From Vulcanimicrobiota bacterium (lineage in GTDB: Bacteria > Vulcanimicrobiota > Vulcanimicrobiia > Eremiobacterales > Eremiobacteraceae): a DNA stretch of 5,504 nucleotides. A program made the translations under genes and the position numbers. Below, piece by piece: positions 1 through 5,457 of the stretch. The notes under the pieces are model-generated. The model ran no database searches. It was not told the origin of the DNA and was given only the letters and a program-made list of their open reading frames with translations. The stretch is taken from positions 1-5,504 of the forward strand of contig JAFANK010000166.1 of NCBI GenBank assembly GCA_019232725.1, given 5' to 3'. Position 1 is the stretch's first letter; every line of letters starts with the position of its first letter.

Positions 1-548
1 GCCAAAGGCGAGATGCCGTGCGCGAAGCGCTTTGCGAACACCGTTGCGAACGCCGGGCCGATGACCGCGAGCAGCAGCGCGGCGACGACCAAGGGCGGCG
101 CGTGGCCTGCATGGATCACTTCCGACCAGTAGATGACGACTACGCCGATAAATCCAACGGCCAACCCCGCGACGTTGACGAGCGACAGATGCTCCATGCG
201 GAAGATCAGCGCCGCGTTCACCGCCGTGAAGATCGGGAGCGTTGCGAATAAGACCGCCGCAAGACCGCTCGGCACGGTTTGTTCGGCCCAATAGATGAGC
301 GCGTACTGAAAGCAGAAGAGGATCGTTCCCTGGAGGAGCACGTGAATGGCATATAATCGCGACCGAGGCCAAACTTCGCGGCGCAGCAAGCCGATGGTGA
401 CGAGAATAATGCCGGAAGCAGTCATGCGCAGCGCAGCAGCGGTAAGTGGCGGAACGCCTTGCAGCCCGAGGCGGATAGCAAGCCACGTGCTGCCCCAGAT
501 CCACGAGACCAGCACGAAGAGCAAGACGGTCTGTAAGCGGACGTTCAT
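1..548 (-). CDS. EamA/DMT-family transporter (3' end cut by window)
   Basis: Reading the minus strand from the ATG at 548 gives 182 residues open to the window edge, so the C-terminal part is missing (EamA proteins usually have about 290 residues and ten helices). About six hydrophobic segments are visible near residues 6-28, 36-56, 66-86, 95-115, 122-142 and 152-170. The first contains SWIWGSTW followed by AIRLGL, the hallmark start of the RhaT/YedA-like EamA repeat. The first EamA domain ends near residue 141 and the second begins after it. The family exports metabolites or amino acids across the inner membrane, and the substrate cannot be read from sequence. The start codon overlaps the stop of the upstream phosphatase gene as ATGA (545-548), which suggests translational coupling. 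No strong Shine-Dalgarno sequence is visible inside the end of that gene. The family call is firm and the substrate is unknown. Confidence 0.88.
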   Translation of the reverse strand, partial: MNVRLQTVLLFVLVSWIWGSTWLAIRLGLQGVPPLTAAALRMTASGIILVTIGLLRREVWPRSRLYAIHVLLQGTILFCFQYALIYWAEQTVPSGLAAVLFATLPIFTAVNAALIFRMEHLSLVNVAGLAVGFIGVVVIYWSEVIHAGHAPPLVVAALLLAVIGPAFATVFAKRFAHGISPL

Positions 549-1327
549 GCAGTCTCGCGCACGAGCGTCAGGATCTGTTCGTGCAGCAGGCCGTTAGTGG
601 CGATCGCATCGCCGCCGTCGATCGTGCGACGCCCGCGCCAGTCGGTGAACGCGCCGCCGGCTTCCTCGATGATGGGAAGCAAGGCAGCGCAGTCCCAGAT
701 GCTCATGACGTGATCGAGCGCCACCTCGGCACGACCGCTTGCCACAAGCAGGTAGGCATAGCAGTCTCCCCAGCCGCGTCGAGCGCCGGCGTGAGCCGCG
801 ATGGCTTGGGTCGCGCGCGCTTTGTCGCGCGTGCGTGCGCCGAGAAAATCGCCGCAGAGCACGAGCGCGTCGCTCAGCGCGGCGACCGATGACACCTTTG
901 CCCGAACGCCGTCGAGCGATGCGCCCAGGGTCGTCGCGGCCGAGATCGTCTCGCCGAGCGCAGGCATGTGGATGACGCCGATGGCCGGATCGCCATCGAT
1001 CTCGACGCCGATGAGCGTGCCGAAAAGCGGTACACCGTGCGCATATGAGAACGTGCCGTCGATCGGATCGATGATCCAGCGACGGCCCGAACGCCCCGTC
1101 GTCGCGCCATACTCTTCACCCAGCACCGCGTCGTCCGGGTATCGCTCGGCGATGCGCTGGCGCAATCGTTGCTCGGCCTCGCGGTCCGCGATCGTGACGA
1201 TCGATCCGTCGCGCTTACGTTCGCGCGCGATATCCGCGCCGGCGTGCGAAAGCGCGATCGACCCTGCCTCTTTTGCAAGGCGCTCGGCGAATTCGCGCAG
1301 CTCTTCGAGGATATTGGGGTCGTGCAT
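545..1327 (-). CDS. hisN: Inositol-monophosphatase-family enzyme, probable histidinol-phosphatase
   Basis: This 260-residue protein has the usual length and motifs of the Mg-dependent inositol-monophosphatase superfamily. It shows DGSIVTIADREAE at 40-52, GEE at 70-72, DPIDGT at 87-92 and WDCAALLPIIEEAGG at 211-225. The expected metal ligands E71, D87, D90 and D212 are all present. The segment RGWGDCYAYLLVASGRAEVALD (184-205), together with MPALGE near 121-126, fits the HisN branch, which converts L-histidinol phosphate to histidinol in histidine biosynthesis. A general inositol- or sugar-phosphatase is the main alternative, because no other his gene is in view. It follows the cytochrome-barrel gene on the same strand after 81 nt and overlaps the transporter gene by ATGA. 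The ATG at 1327 lies inside a perfect inverted repeat, with only a weak AGG about nine bases upstream. Family is certain; the histidinol-phosphate specificity is inferred. Confidence 0.85.
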   Translation of the reverse strand: MHDPNILEELREFAERLAKEAGSIALSHAGADIARERKRDGSIVTIADREAEQRLRQRIAERYPDDAVLGEEYGATTGRSGRRWIIDPIDGTFSYAHGVPLFGTLIGVEIDGDPAIGVIHMPALGETISAATTLGASLDGVRAKVSSVAALSDALVLCGDFLGARTRDKARATQAIAAHAGARRGWGDCYAYLLVASGRAEVALDHVMSIWDCAALLPIIEEAGGAFTDWRGRRTIDGGDAIATNGLLHEQILTLVRETA

Positions 1328-1338
1328 CGTGCACGACC
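1318..1338. promoter_or_regulatory. 9-bp perfect inverted repeat spanning the hisN start codon
   Basis: The arms GGTCGTGCA (1318-1326) and TGCACGACC (1330-1338) are exact reverse complements separated by TCG. In the minus-strand transcript they would form a 9-bp GC-rich stem with a three-base loop. The loop holds the A of the start codon, and the U and G are paired. The weak AGG upstream sits in or beside the 5' arm. The element could hinder ribosome access, be an operator for a dimeric repressor, or be chance. The repeat is seen directly; the role is unproven. Confidence 0.45.
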
Positions 1339-1386
1339 TGAGTCCGCGATGCGGCCACGCCGGACCTTTGGCGCGGCAGACCCGCG

Positions 1387-1404
1387 AGGCTGAGATGACA
1401 GCCT
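1387..1404 (-). other. Small hairpin after the cytochrome-barrel gene, in the gap before hisN
   Basis: AGGCTG (1387-1392) and CAGCCT (1399-1404) form a 6-bp perfect stem with a six-base loop, four bases beyond the stop of the cytochrome-barrel gene on the minus strand. No U-run follows, so it is a poor intrinsic terminator. It may act as a weak attenuator or as 3'-end protection. The rest of the 81-nt gap (1328-1408) shows no convincing promoter, so hisN could be read through from upstream. Confidence 0.2.
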
Positions 1405-1408
1405 GGTG

Positions 1409-2587
1409 TCAGTGCACCCAGTTGGCCGGCGGCAGCGCGAAGAGCAATTGCGCGTTGAGCTGCGTCTGCGCTCCGGGGCGGTTGATCGGCCGGATATACT
1501 CGAGGAGCAACCGCGAGCGAACCGTCGGGGCAAAGGCGCCATAGAAGTCCCAGTCGCGCGTGGCGAACGGGTTGGCTGTAGCGTCATAGCGTACGCCGAG
1601 GTAGGCATGCGGCGTCGGGTAGTACTTTGCCGTGACAAATCCGCCGCTCGATGCCGTGCCGGTACCCAGGCCATCAGCGTTTGTGTCAAAACCCCACAGC
1701 TGCTGGCCATCGATGGAGAAGTGGCGATTCGACCAGCCGGCTTGGATCCCGTCACGGTAGTAGCGATCACTGAACGACTCGCCGCTCAGATCTGAGTGGA
1801 AGTTGCGCGTCCCCGCCAAACGCAGCGCGCCGAACGAGATGTTGTCCGCCAATGTGTACGTCGCCGAGGCGAAGATCTCGGGGAACGCGATCAGCTGCGT
1901 GACATTGCTGGGCGGGGTTGGCGCGCCATACGCTGCCCCGAGATATTCGGCGAAGTTCAACGAGACCTCGGCGTTGAGCCGTCCGTTGTCTTGCCCGAAC
2001 ATCGCGCCCCAGCGAGGGGTCGTGAAGTTGGCGGAGTTCTGGCCAACCGTGTACGTATACGCAGGCATCGACGTGAATGTGTCCAGCCGTTGCGTGGCAT
2101 TCTGGATGAGCGGCAGATTATATTCGCCGACTCGCTCGAACACGCCAGATCCCGCAGCCACGTGCTGCAGCCAGCCATAATAGAGGCTTCCAGACGCGCC
2201 TTGGCTGCCGAAGAAATAGCGTGCGTAGTACGAGAACGATCGATCGGAACCGAAGTTCGCGGTCGAGATGAGGATCGCAAGCGCGTTAAAACGCCGGGTT
2301 TGCGCAGGCGGCAGATCCTTCATGTACCCTTCTTGGAAACGCAAGACGAGGGGAAATTCCTTGTGCCGAGGCACGGACGGCAGCACGAACCCGGCACGGC
2401 GAAACGCATTGCCGAAGGCATTCAGTTCAGGCACCGCCGTGTGGCAAGCCGAACACGAAAAGCCATAACGCTCGGCAAAGATCGGCGTCGCATTCGATGG
2501 CTGTGCAAAAGCGAGCAGCACGCCGCTTGCGACCAGCACCACGAGCGTCGACCGGAGCACGGTGGCCATGCGCAAGTTACTGGACAA
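1409..2587 (-). CDS. Secreted monohaem c-type cytochrome fused to a probable outer-membrane beta-barrel (Cyc2-like)
   Basis: The product has 392 residues. It begins with a Sec signal peptide (hydrophobic core about 9-28, cleavage probably near residues 28-33). One haem c motif, CSACH, lies at 45-49, with C45 and C48 as thioether ligands and H49 as axial ligand. It sits in the stretch AERYGFSCSACHTAVPELN, followed by AFGNAFRRAGF (57-67). That N-terminal pattern (ARxxG, CxxCH, PxLNxFGxxF+xxG) is the one I know from Cyc2-type porin-cytochromes. The remaining 320 or so residues lack further haem motifs and are rich in short alternating aromatic segments such as YYARYFFG and LYYGW, typical of a transmembrane beta-barrel. 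The family passes electrons between outside donors and the periplasm. Length is somewhat below classical Cyc2. The likeliest start is TTG at 2587, preceded by GAGGAG at six bases and overlapping the cupredoxin gene by 11 nt. An ATG at 2569 would also leave a usable signal peptide but lacks a Shine-Dalgarno sequence. Haem and export are firm; barrel and Cyc2 kinship are inferred. Confidence 0.82.
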   Translation of the reverse strand: MSSNLRMATVLRSTLVVLVASGVLLAFAQPSNATPIFAERYGFSCSACHTAVPELNAFGNAFRRAGFVLPSVPRHKEFPLVLRFQEGYMKDLPPAQTRRFNALAILISTANFGSDRSFSYYARYFFGSQGASGSLYYGWLQHVAAGSGVFERVGEYNLPLIQNATQRLDTFTSMPAYTYTVGQNSANFTTPRWGAMFGQDNGRLNAEVSLNFAEYLGAAYGAPTPPSNVTQLIAFPEIFASATYTLADNISFGALRLAGTRNFHSDLSGESFSDRYYRDGIQAGWSNRHFSIDGQQLWGFDTNADGLGTGTASSGGFVTAKYYPTPHAYLGVRYDATANPFATRDWDFYGAFAPTVRSRLLLEYIRPINRPGAQTQLNAQLLFALPPANWVH

Positions 2588-3041
2588 TGATCACTCCTCG
2601 CATGCCTTCCGGATAATGGTAAAAGCAACCGTACAGGAACGTTCCGGTTGCGGATGTCGTGAAGCTCGTCGAAAATGCGCCGCCGGTGAGCAGCCCGGTT
2701 GACCATCCGGCCTGCGCGATACCCTTGCCGCTTTGCGTGAGCGCGCTAAAGCCGATCGGGCTCTTCGCCGGAAATACCGCGCCCGCGACGCTCGTCGCCG
2801 TATGGTTGAAACCGTCTTGGTTATGGAACTGGATGATGGTGCCGCGCGCCACGACTGCCAGCGCCGGGCTGAAGTGGCCGACCATGCCGAACTGCGTCGA
2901 CATGCTCGGATAATTGAGCAAGCTTGTTTCGATCGTCAGCGCCGATGCGAGCTGCGAACTGCTGGTCGGCGCTGCCGGTGCCCCCGGCGTGCACCCTGCG
3001 CACAGCGCAACGATGACTGCCGCCCTCACAAATCCTTTCAT
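2577..3041 (-). CDS. Secreted plastocyanin-like cupredoxin (type 1 copper protein)
   Basis: The product has 154 residues from the ATG at 3041. Residues 1-20 form a signal peptide ending ALCAGC, so C17 might be lipidated, although the -3 residue is not the usual leucine. A Ser/Ala/Pro linker follows. The copper site is complete: H80 in the segment IIQFHNQDGFNHTA, then C139, H142 and M147 near the C-terminus with Cx2Hx4M spacing. That is the plastocyanin spacing, not the Cx4Hx4M of rusticyanin. The segment GGAFSTSFTTSATGTFLYGC is the usual strand leading to the copper cysteine. The protein should shuttle single electrons in the periplasm. It is first in a two-gene unit with the haem-barrel protein, overlapping it by 11 nt, which suggests the two are redox partners. 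A second ATG at 3047 and a GTG at 3056 are alternative starts; no strong ribosome site separates them. The reading frame stays open further upstream, but that part is antisense to the HhH-GPD gene. Confidence 0.88.
   Translation of the reverse strand: MKGFVRAAVIVALCAGCTPGAPAAPTSSSQLASALTIETSLLNYPSMSTQFGMVGHFSPALAVVARGTIIQFHNQDGFNHTATSVAGAVFPAKSPIGFSALTQSGKGIAQAGWSTGLLTGGAFSTSFTTSATGTFLYGCFYHYPEGMRGVIIVQ
2594..2599 (-). promoter_or_regulatory. Shine-Dalgarno sequence that favours a TTG start at 2587
   Basis: On the minus strand GAGGAG is followed by the six bases TGATCA and then TTG (2587-2585). It lies inside the last codons of the cupredoxin gene, so the downstream gene would be translated by coupling. 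The match could be accidental, since the same bases encode Arg-Gly-Val of the cupredoxin, but the alternative ATG at 2569 has no comparable site. Confidence 0.5.
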
Positions 3042-3047
3042 GCCCAT

Positions 3048-3113
3048 GCACGCCACTGTAGCCCGCCGTGCTGAAAGGCGAATGAAAGACAGGCTGCAAA
3101 TTCCGTGCGCTCC
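3048..3113. promoter_or_regulatory. Divergent intergenic region between cupredoxin and HhH-GPD genes
   Basis: These 66 bases must carry, or overlap, the promoters of both divergent genes. On the minus strand a TTGCAG and a TACAGT are loose matches to -35 and -10 boxes but are not correctly spaced with each other, so I do not call a promoter. No operator-like palindrome was seen. Confidence 0.3.
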
Positions 3114-3626
3114 ATGACCAAAGAGCGTTACCCCTTCACCCCGGACGCGGCCAAAAACGCATTGCTCGCGCGCAGCGGCACGGCCCTTTTGATCGGCATG
3201 TGTCTTGACCAGCAAGTGCGTACCGAAAAAGCGATGAGTGGACCATACGAACTCCAAGAACGCATCGGCCACCTTGACGCGCGCAAGATCGCGAACATGC
3301 CGCTGGCCCGCTTGCAGGCAGTATTCCGGCAACCACCAGCCTTGCATCGCTTTCCCGGCATGATGGCTAAGCGCGTTCGTGCGCTCTGCGCGATCGTCGC
3401 ACGCGAATATGGGGGCGATGGCGCACGGGTATGGACACGCGCAAAAGATGCGACAGAGGTTTACGAGCGTCTGCGCGCGCTGCCCGGTTTTGGTGACGGC
3501 AAGGCAAAGGCCGGCGTCCACATCTTAGCCTTGTATGGAAAGCACAAGCTCGCGGGCTGGCGCCGCTACGCAGTTCCCGATGCGCTGCCGTGGGAATTCC
3601 GCGATGGGAAGAAGATCGACCGCTAG
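3114..3626 (+). CDS. HhH-GPD-superfamily protein, probable base-excision-repair-type DNA-binding protein
   Basis: The product has 170 residues from ATG 3114; a GTG at 3105 in frame would add three. It matches in outline a small family annotated as HhH-GPD base-excision-repair proteins, sometimes mislabelled HesB. Typical blocks are LLIGMCLDQQV (25-35), a helix resembling the glycosylase SQQ segment, then SGPYELQERIG (42-52), PALHRFPGMMAKRV (75-88) and the helix-hairpin-helix LPGFGDGKA (123-131). The motif has glycine where the bifunctional glycosylase lysine would sit. I see no aspartate at the usual catalytic place about 18 residues later, and there is no four-cysteine iron-sulphur loop (only C30 and C92). 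DNA binding is therefore likely, but glycosylase activity is uncertain. It is divergent from the cupredoxin gene and convergent with the hydrolase gene, sharing the stop tetranucleotide CTAG. No good Shine-Dalgarno sequence precedes ATG 3114; an AGACAGG lies some 20 bases upstream. Confidence 0.8.
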   Translation: MTKERYPFTPDAAKNALLARSGTALLIGMCLDQQVRTEKAMSGPYELQERIGHLDARKIANMPLARLQAVFRQPPALHRFPGMMAKRVRALCAIVAREYGGDGARVWTRAKDATEVYERLRALPGFGDGKAKAGVHILALYGKHKLAGWRRYAVPDALPWEFRDGKKIDR

Positions 3627-4408
3627 GCCTGTAGTTGCTCGGTTCGTGCGAGCAGCTCGCGCAGTGCAGCGCTGACCAACGCCGGCTGCTCGACGCTTGG
3701 AAGGTGTCCGGCTGCACCGATCCCGATAAATCGCGCACCAGTGATCGCGGCCGCCATAGACTGTGCGTCCGCACCCGAGATCATCGGGTCGTCAAGCCCG
3801 TGCACCACGATGCACGGCACGGAGATCGCCGCAAGCAGCGCTGAGGCATCCGGACGCTGCGCCATGGCGCGCTGTGCGGCGCTCACGCCCTGCGGGGTCG
3901 CCTGCTCGATCATCGCGCGCACGCCTGCGACGGCCGCCAGATTGTGCGCGAACGTTGCCGGCGAGAGCGCGCCCGGCGGCCACTCATCCACTAAGAACGC
4001 GCAGCCCTCACGCTCGGCGCGCTCTGCAAGCGCGAGCCGCTTGGCACGGGCCGGCTCGGTATCGGCCGTCGCCTTGGTGTTGATGAGTGCAAGCGCGCGC
4101 ACGAACTGAGGAGCCACACGCAGCATCGCAAATGCCAGGTATCCACCCATGGAGCAGCCGGCTACGACCGCCCGATCGATGCCGCGCTCGCGCGATCCTT
4201 CATATATCTGTAGGGCCAAGGCGTCGAGCGTCGAGGGCATGGCCGCCTCGCTGGAAGCCCCGAAACCGGGGAGGTCGGGGGCCAAGGCGTTGGCTTCGTC
4301 ACACAAGGCGTCGAGCTGGGAGGACCACATGGCCGACGTCACGGGAAACGCGTGCAGCAAGAGCAGTGCCGGTCCGTTCCCCGTCGTGCGAAATATGATC
4401 TGCGTCAC
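3623..4408 (-). CDS. Alpha/beta-fold hydrolase
   Basis: This is a 261-residue single-domain alpha/beta hydrolase of normal length. HAFP at 19-22 is the oxyanion-hole loop. LAPDLPGFGAS (42-52) is the conserved strand-4 region. The nucleophile elbow GCSMGG (84-89) places the catalytic serine at S86. HGLDDP (203-208) supplies the acid, most likely D207, and GAAGHLPSVEQP (231-242) supplies H235. A lid region lies between about 115 and 185. There is no signal peptide, so the enzyme is cytoplasmic. Substrate cannot be told; these are esterases, lactonases or C-C hydrolases. The start is GTG at 4408. The frame is open upstream to a TAA near 4478 with no ATG, GTG or TTG between, and the next Met (M27) would delete the oxyanion loop, so GTG is the only conventional choice although no Shine-Dalgarno sequence is visible. 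It lies 46 nt downstream of the zinc-ribbon gene on the same strand and may be cotranscribed with it. Confidence 0.88.
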   Translation of the reverse strand: MTQIIFRTTGNGPALLLLHAFPVTSAMWSSQLDALCDEANALAPDLPGFGASSEAAMPSTLDALALQIYEGSRERGIDRAVVAGCSMGGYLAFAMLRVAPQFVRALALINTKATADTEPARAKRLALAERAEREGCAFLVDEWPPGALSPATFAHNLAAVAGVRAMIEQATPQGVSAAQRAMAQRPDASALLAAISVPCIVVHGLDDPMISGADAQSMAAAITGARFIGIGAAGHLPSVEQPALVSAALRELLARTEQLQA

Positions 4409-4454
4409 GGCCGACCGGTACGGATGGACCGACCTGACGATCGGTTTTCTTTGA

Positions 4455-4604
4455 TTAGTCGATGCGTCGAAATGTTACACCACCGCAACTGCATGGCTCG
4501 ATTTCGAACGACAATGCGTACTCGACGGTCTGTTTGCCGCAGTGCAAACAACGATACGTACCAGGTCCGGCGAGCTGGCCGACGGTGAAGGTCGTCTCAT
4601 CCAT
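4455..4604 (-). CDS. Small zinc-ribbon protein (49 residues)
   Basis: The ATG at 4604 opens 49 codons. The sequence has GPGTYRCLHCGKQ (13-25) and EPCSCGGVTFRR (36-47), giving ligands C19, C22, C38 and C40. This is the layout of short zinc-ribbon proteins of the TGxYxCxxCG ... PCxxC ... FRR type, with the second knuckle as CxC instead of CxxC. Proteins of this kind are cytoplasmic with no established biochemical role. The frame continues upstream of 4604, but that extension is antisense to the cysteine-rich gene and lacks ribbon features. The gene is divergent from the cysteine-rich gene, with 49 bases between starts, and is followed by the hydrolase 46 bases downstream. A coherent zinc-binding pattern in so short a frame makes it likely real. 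Confidence 0.75.
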   Translation of the reverse strand: MDETTFTVGQLAGPGTYRCLHCGKQTVEYALSFEIEPCSCGGVTFRRID

Positions 4605-4638
4605 GCGGTCCAGTTTCCCACCAGCGACACAAAACCAC

Positions 4639-4664
4639 TGCATGGGTAGTCGTATGACCATGCA
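4639..4664. repeat. 7-bp inverted repeat at the start of the cysteine-rich gene
   Basis: TGCATGG (4639-4645) and CCATGCA (4658-4664) are exact reverse complements separated by 12 bases. The element lies in the short gap between two divergent genes and covers all three candidate ATG codons (4642, 4654, 4660) of the plus-strand gene. It could be an operator half-site pair, but arms of this length occur by chance. Confidence 0.25.
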
Positions 4665-5010
4665 AGACTCAATCGAAGCATTTTTGGAAAAGCTGCTGAG
4701 CGGGCCGTCCGAGCCGGATGCCGATGCATGGAACCGTTTCGGCGAACATGCAGAACACGGGATCCGCTGCCCGCTGTTCAAGACGGACAAGATGTGCCAG
4801 GCATGCTGCGAGCACTTCACCCGCGACCTCTTCGATGGCGCGCGCATCGAGTCGGCGTTCGACGATGCCTACACGCGCTTTCGGCTGACCGCACGCCGCG
4901 AAGTGAGCCGCCCGGTGTTCCGCCATCTCGCATCCTACGCGTGCCGCCGCTGCCCGAACAATCCGCTGCGCGACGCGTCACCATCCGAAGTTGAGGCGGA
5001 CACCGACTAA
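4654..5010 (+). CDS. Cysteine-rich protein of unknown function (118 residues)
   Basis: I do not recognise this family. From ATG 4654 the protein has 118 residues, is soluble, and has no signal peptide or membrane segment. Six cysteines are grouped: C39 in GIRCPLF, then C48, C51 and C52 in KMCQACCEHF (47-56), and C97 and C100 in YACRRCPNNP (95-104). Two CxxC pairs some 45 residues apart, plus H35 and H54, look like a structural zinc or iron-sulphur site. The region between is helical in character and charged. ATGs at 4642 and 4660 are alternative starts; a GGGTAG a few bases before 4654 is the only hint of a ribosome site. The longer frame back to 4462 is antisense to the zinc-ribbon gene and is not believed. 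A strong hairpin follows the stop by 18 bases. The gene is likely real, judging by its ordered cysteine pattern and flanking signals. Confidence 0.65.
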   Translation: MTMQDSIEAFLEKLLSGPSEPDADAWNRFGEHAEHGIRCPLFKTDKMCQACCEHFTRDLFDGARIESAFDDAYTRFRLTARREVSRPVFRHLASYACRRCPNNPLRDASPSEVEADTD

Positions 5011-5028
5011 CGCACCGACACAGGAATG

Positions 5029-5062
5029 ATGAAGAAGGCGGCACGCAAGCCGCCTTCTTCAT
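5029..5062. terminator. Strong hairpin between convergent genes, probable bidirectional terminator
   Basis: ATGAAGAAGGCGG (5029-5041) pairs perfectly with CCGCCTTCTTCAT (5050-5062) around an eight-base loop. Beyond the perfect 13 bp, one G-T wobble and two more pairs extend the stem. It sits 18 bases after the stop of the cysteine-rich gene and 23 bases after the stop of the VOC gene coming the other way. No clean U-run follows on either strand, but the distal arm is T-rich (CTTCTTCATT), so termination is plausible, perhaps aided by Rho. Confidence 0.7.
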
Positions 5063-5085
5063 TATGTCGTCGCTTCGAATGAGGG

Positions 5086-5457
5086 TTATGGCGCATCGCT
5101 TTCGGGCTTGTATGTCCCAAATGTCCATGGGTAGCCCTCGAGATCGAACGCGCGGAAGTCGTGCGAACCGTACTCCGTGTCGTATGGAGCCTGCGCGATC
5201 GTCGCGCCGGCTGCCGCCGCACGTGCGTGGAGTTCGTCGACCGCAGCAGCATCGGGCAGCACTACATACAGACCGCCTGTGACTGCATGCACTTCCTTGG
5301 GTGAGCGCACGGGGTAATCGTCGTTGCGGGAAGTCCCGATCATAATGAGATTGCCGGCGACCCGCAGCTGCGCGTGAGCAACGCTCCCGTCATCGGCGTC
5401 ATACACCACAGTCGGCGTCACGCCGAACGCGCGCTCCAGCCAGCTGATCGCCGTCAC
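5086..5457 (-). CDS. VOC-superfamily (glyoxalase/bleomycin-resistance-like) protein
   Basis: The product has 123 residues from GTG 5457. The N-terminal helix ISWLERAFG (4-12) followed by VVYDADDGSVAHAQLRV (17-33), and the C-terminal block TEYGSHDFRAFDLEGYPWTF (94-113), are the standard features of PhnB-like VOC proteins built from paired beta-alpha-beta-beta-beta units. H28 and E107 are at positions where metal ligands often occur. The VOC fold serves lyases, dioxygenases and drug-binding proteins, so no substrate is assigned. Compared with relatives the protein lacks the usual first beta-strand of about ten residues before the helix. However, the GTG overlaps the TGA of the preceding frame as GTGA (5454-5457) and has CAGGG a few bases upstream, which supports this start. 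It converges on the cysteine-rich gene, with a hairpin between them. Confidence 0.83.
   Translation of the reverse strand: MTAISWLERAFGVTPTVVYDADDGSVAHAQLRVAGNLIMIGTSRNDDYPVRSPKEVHAVTGGLYVVLPDAAAVDELHARAAAAGATIAQAPYDTEYGSHDFRAFDLEGYPWTFGTYKPESDAP

Noticed and set aside
1050..1082. Cluster of GATC-containing palindromes such as GGATCGATGATCC
   Set aside because: It lies within the codons for the DPIDGT active-site motif of hisN and is explained by that coding.
801..1544. Plus-strand open frame of 247 codons over hisN and the gap upstream of it
   Set aside because: The translation is low-complexity Ser/Arg/Ala with no fold signature and is antisense to the hisN frame, which has all catalytic motifs.
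874..1770. Minus-strand open frame of 298 codons overlapping both hisN and the cytochrome-barrel gene
   Set aside because: It is an out-of-frame shadow on the same strand, Arg/Ser-rich, covering two well-supported genes.
1796..2590. Plus-strand open frame of 264 codons across the cytochrome-barrel gene
   Set aside because: It is antisense to a gene with a signal peptide and haem motif. The product is arginine-rich and without domains, as expected from GC-rich codon bias.
3042..3521. N-terminal extension of the cupredoxin frame to 3521
   Set aside because: It would put 160 residues ahead of a clear signal peptide and run antisense to the HhH-GPD gene.
4488..4645. ACTGCATGG occurring at 4488-4496 and 4637-4645
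   Set aside because: Two copies of a 9-mer at irregular places, one inside a coding region, are not enough to call a repeat.
4462..4653. N-terminal extension of the cysteine-rich protein frame
   Set aside because: It is fully antisense to the zinc-ribbon gene. Helical, gene-like sequence begins only at the ATGs near 4642-4660.
4605..4847. N-terminal extension of the zinc-ribbon frame
   Set aside because: It is antisense to the cysteine-rich gene, and its residues show no ribbon or other domain character.
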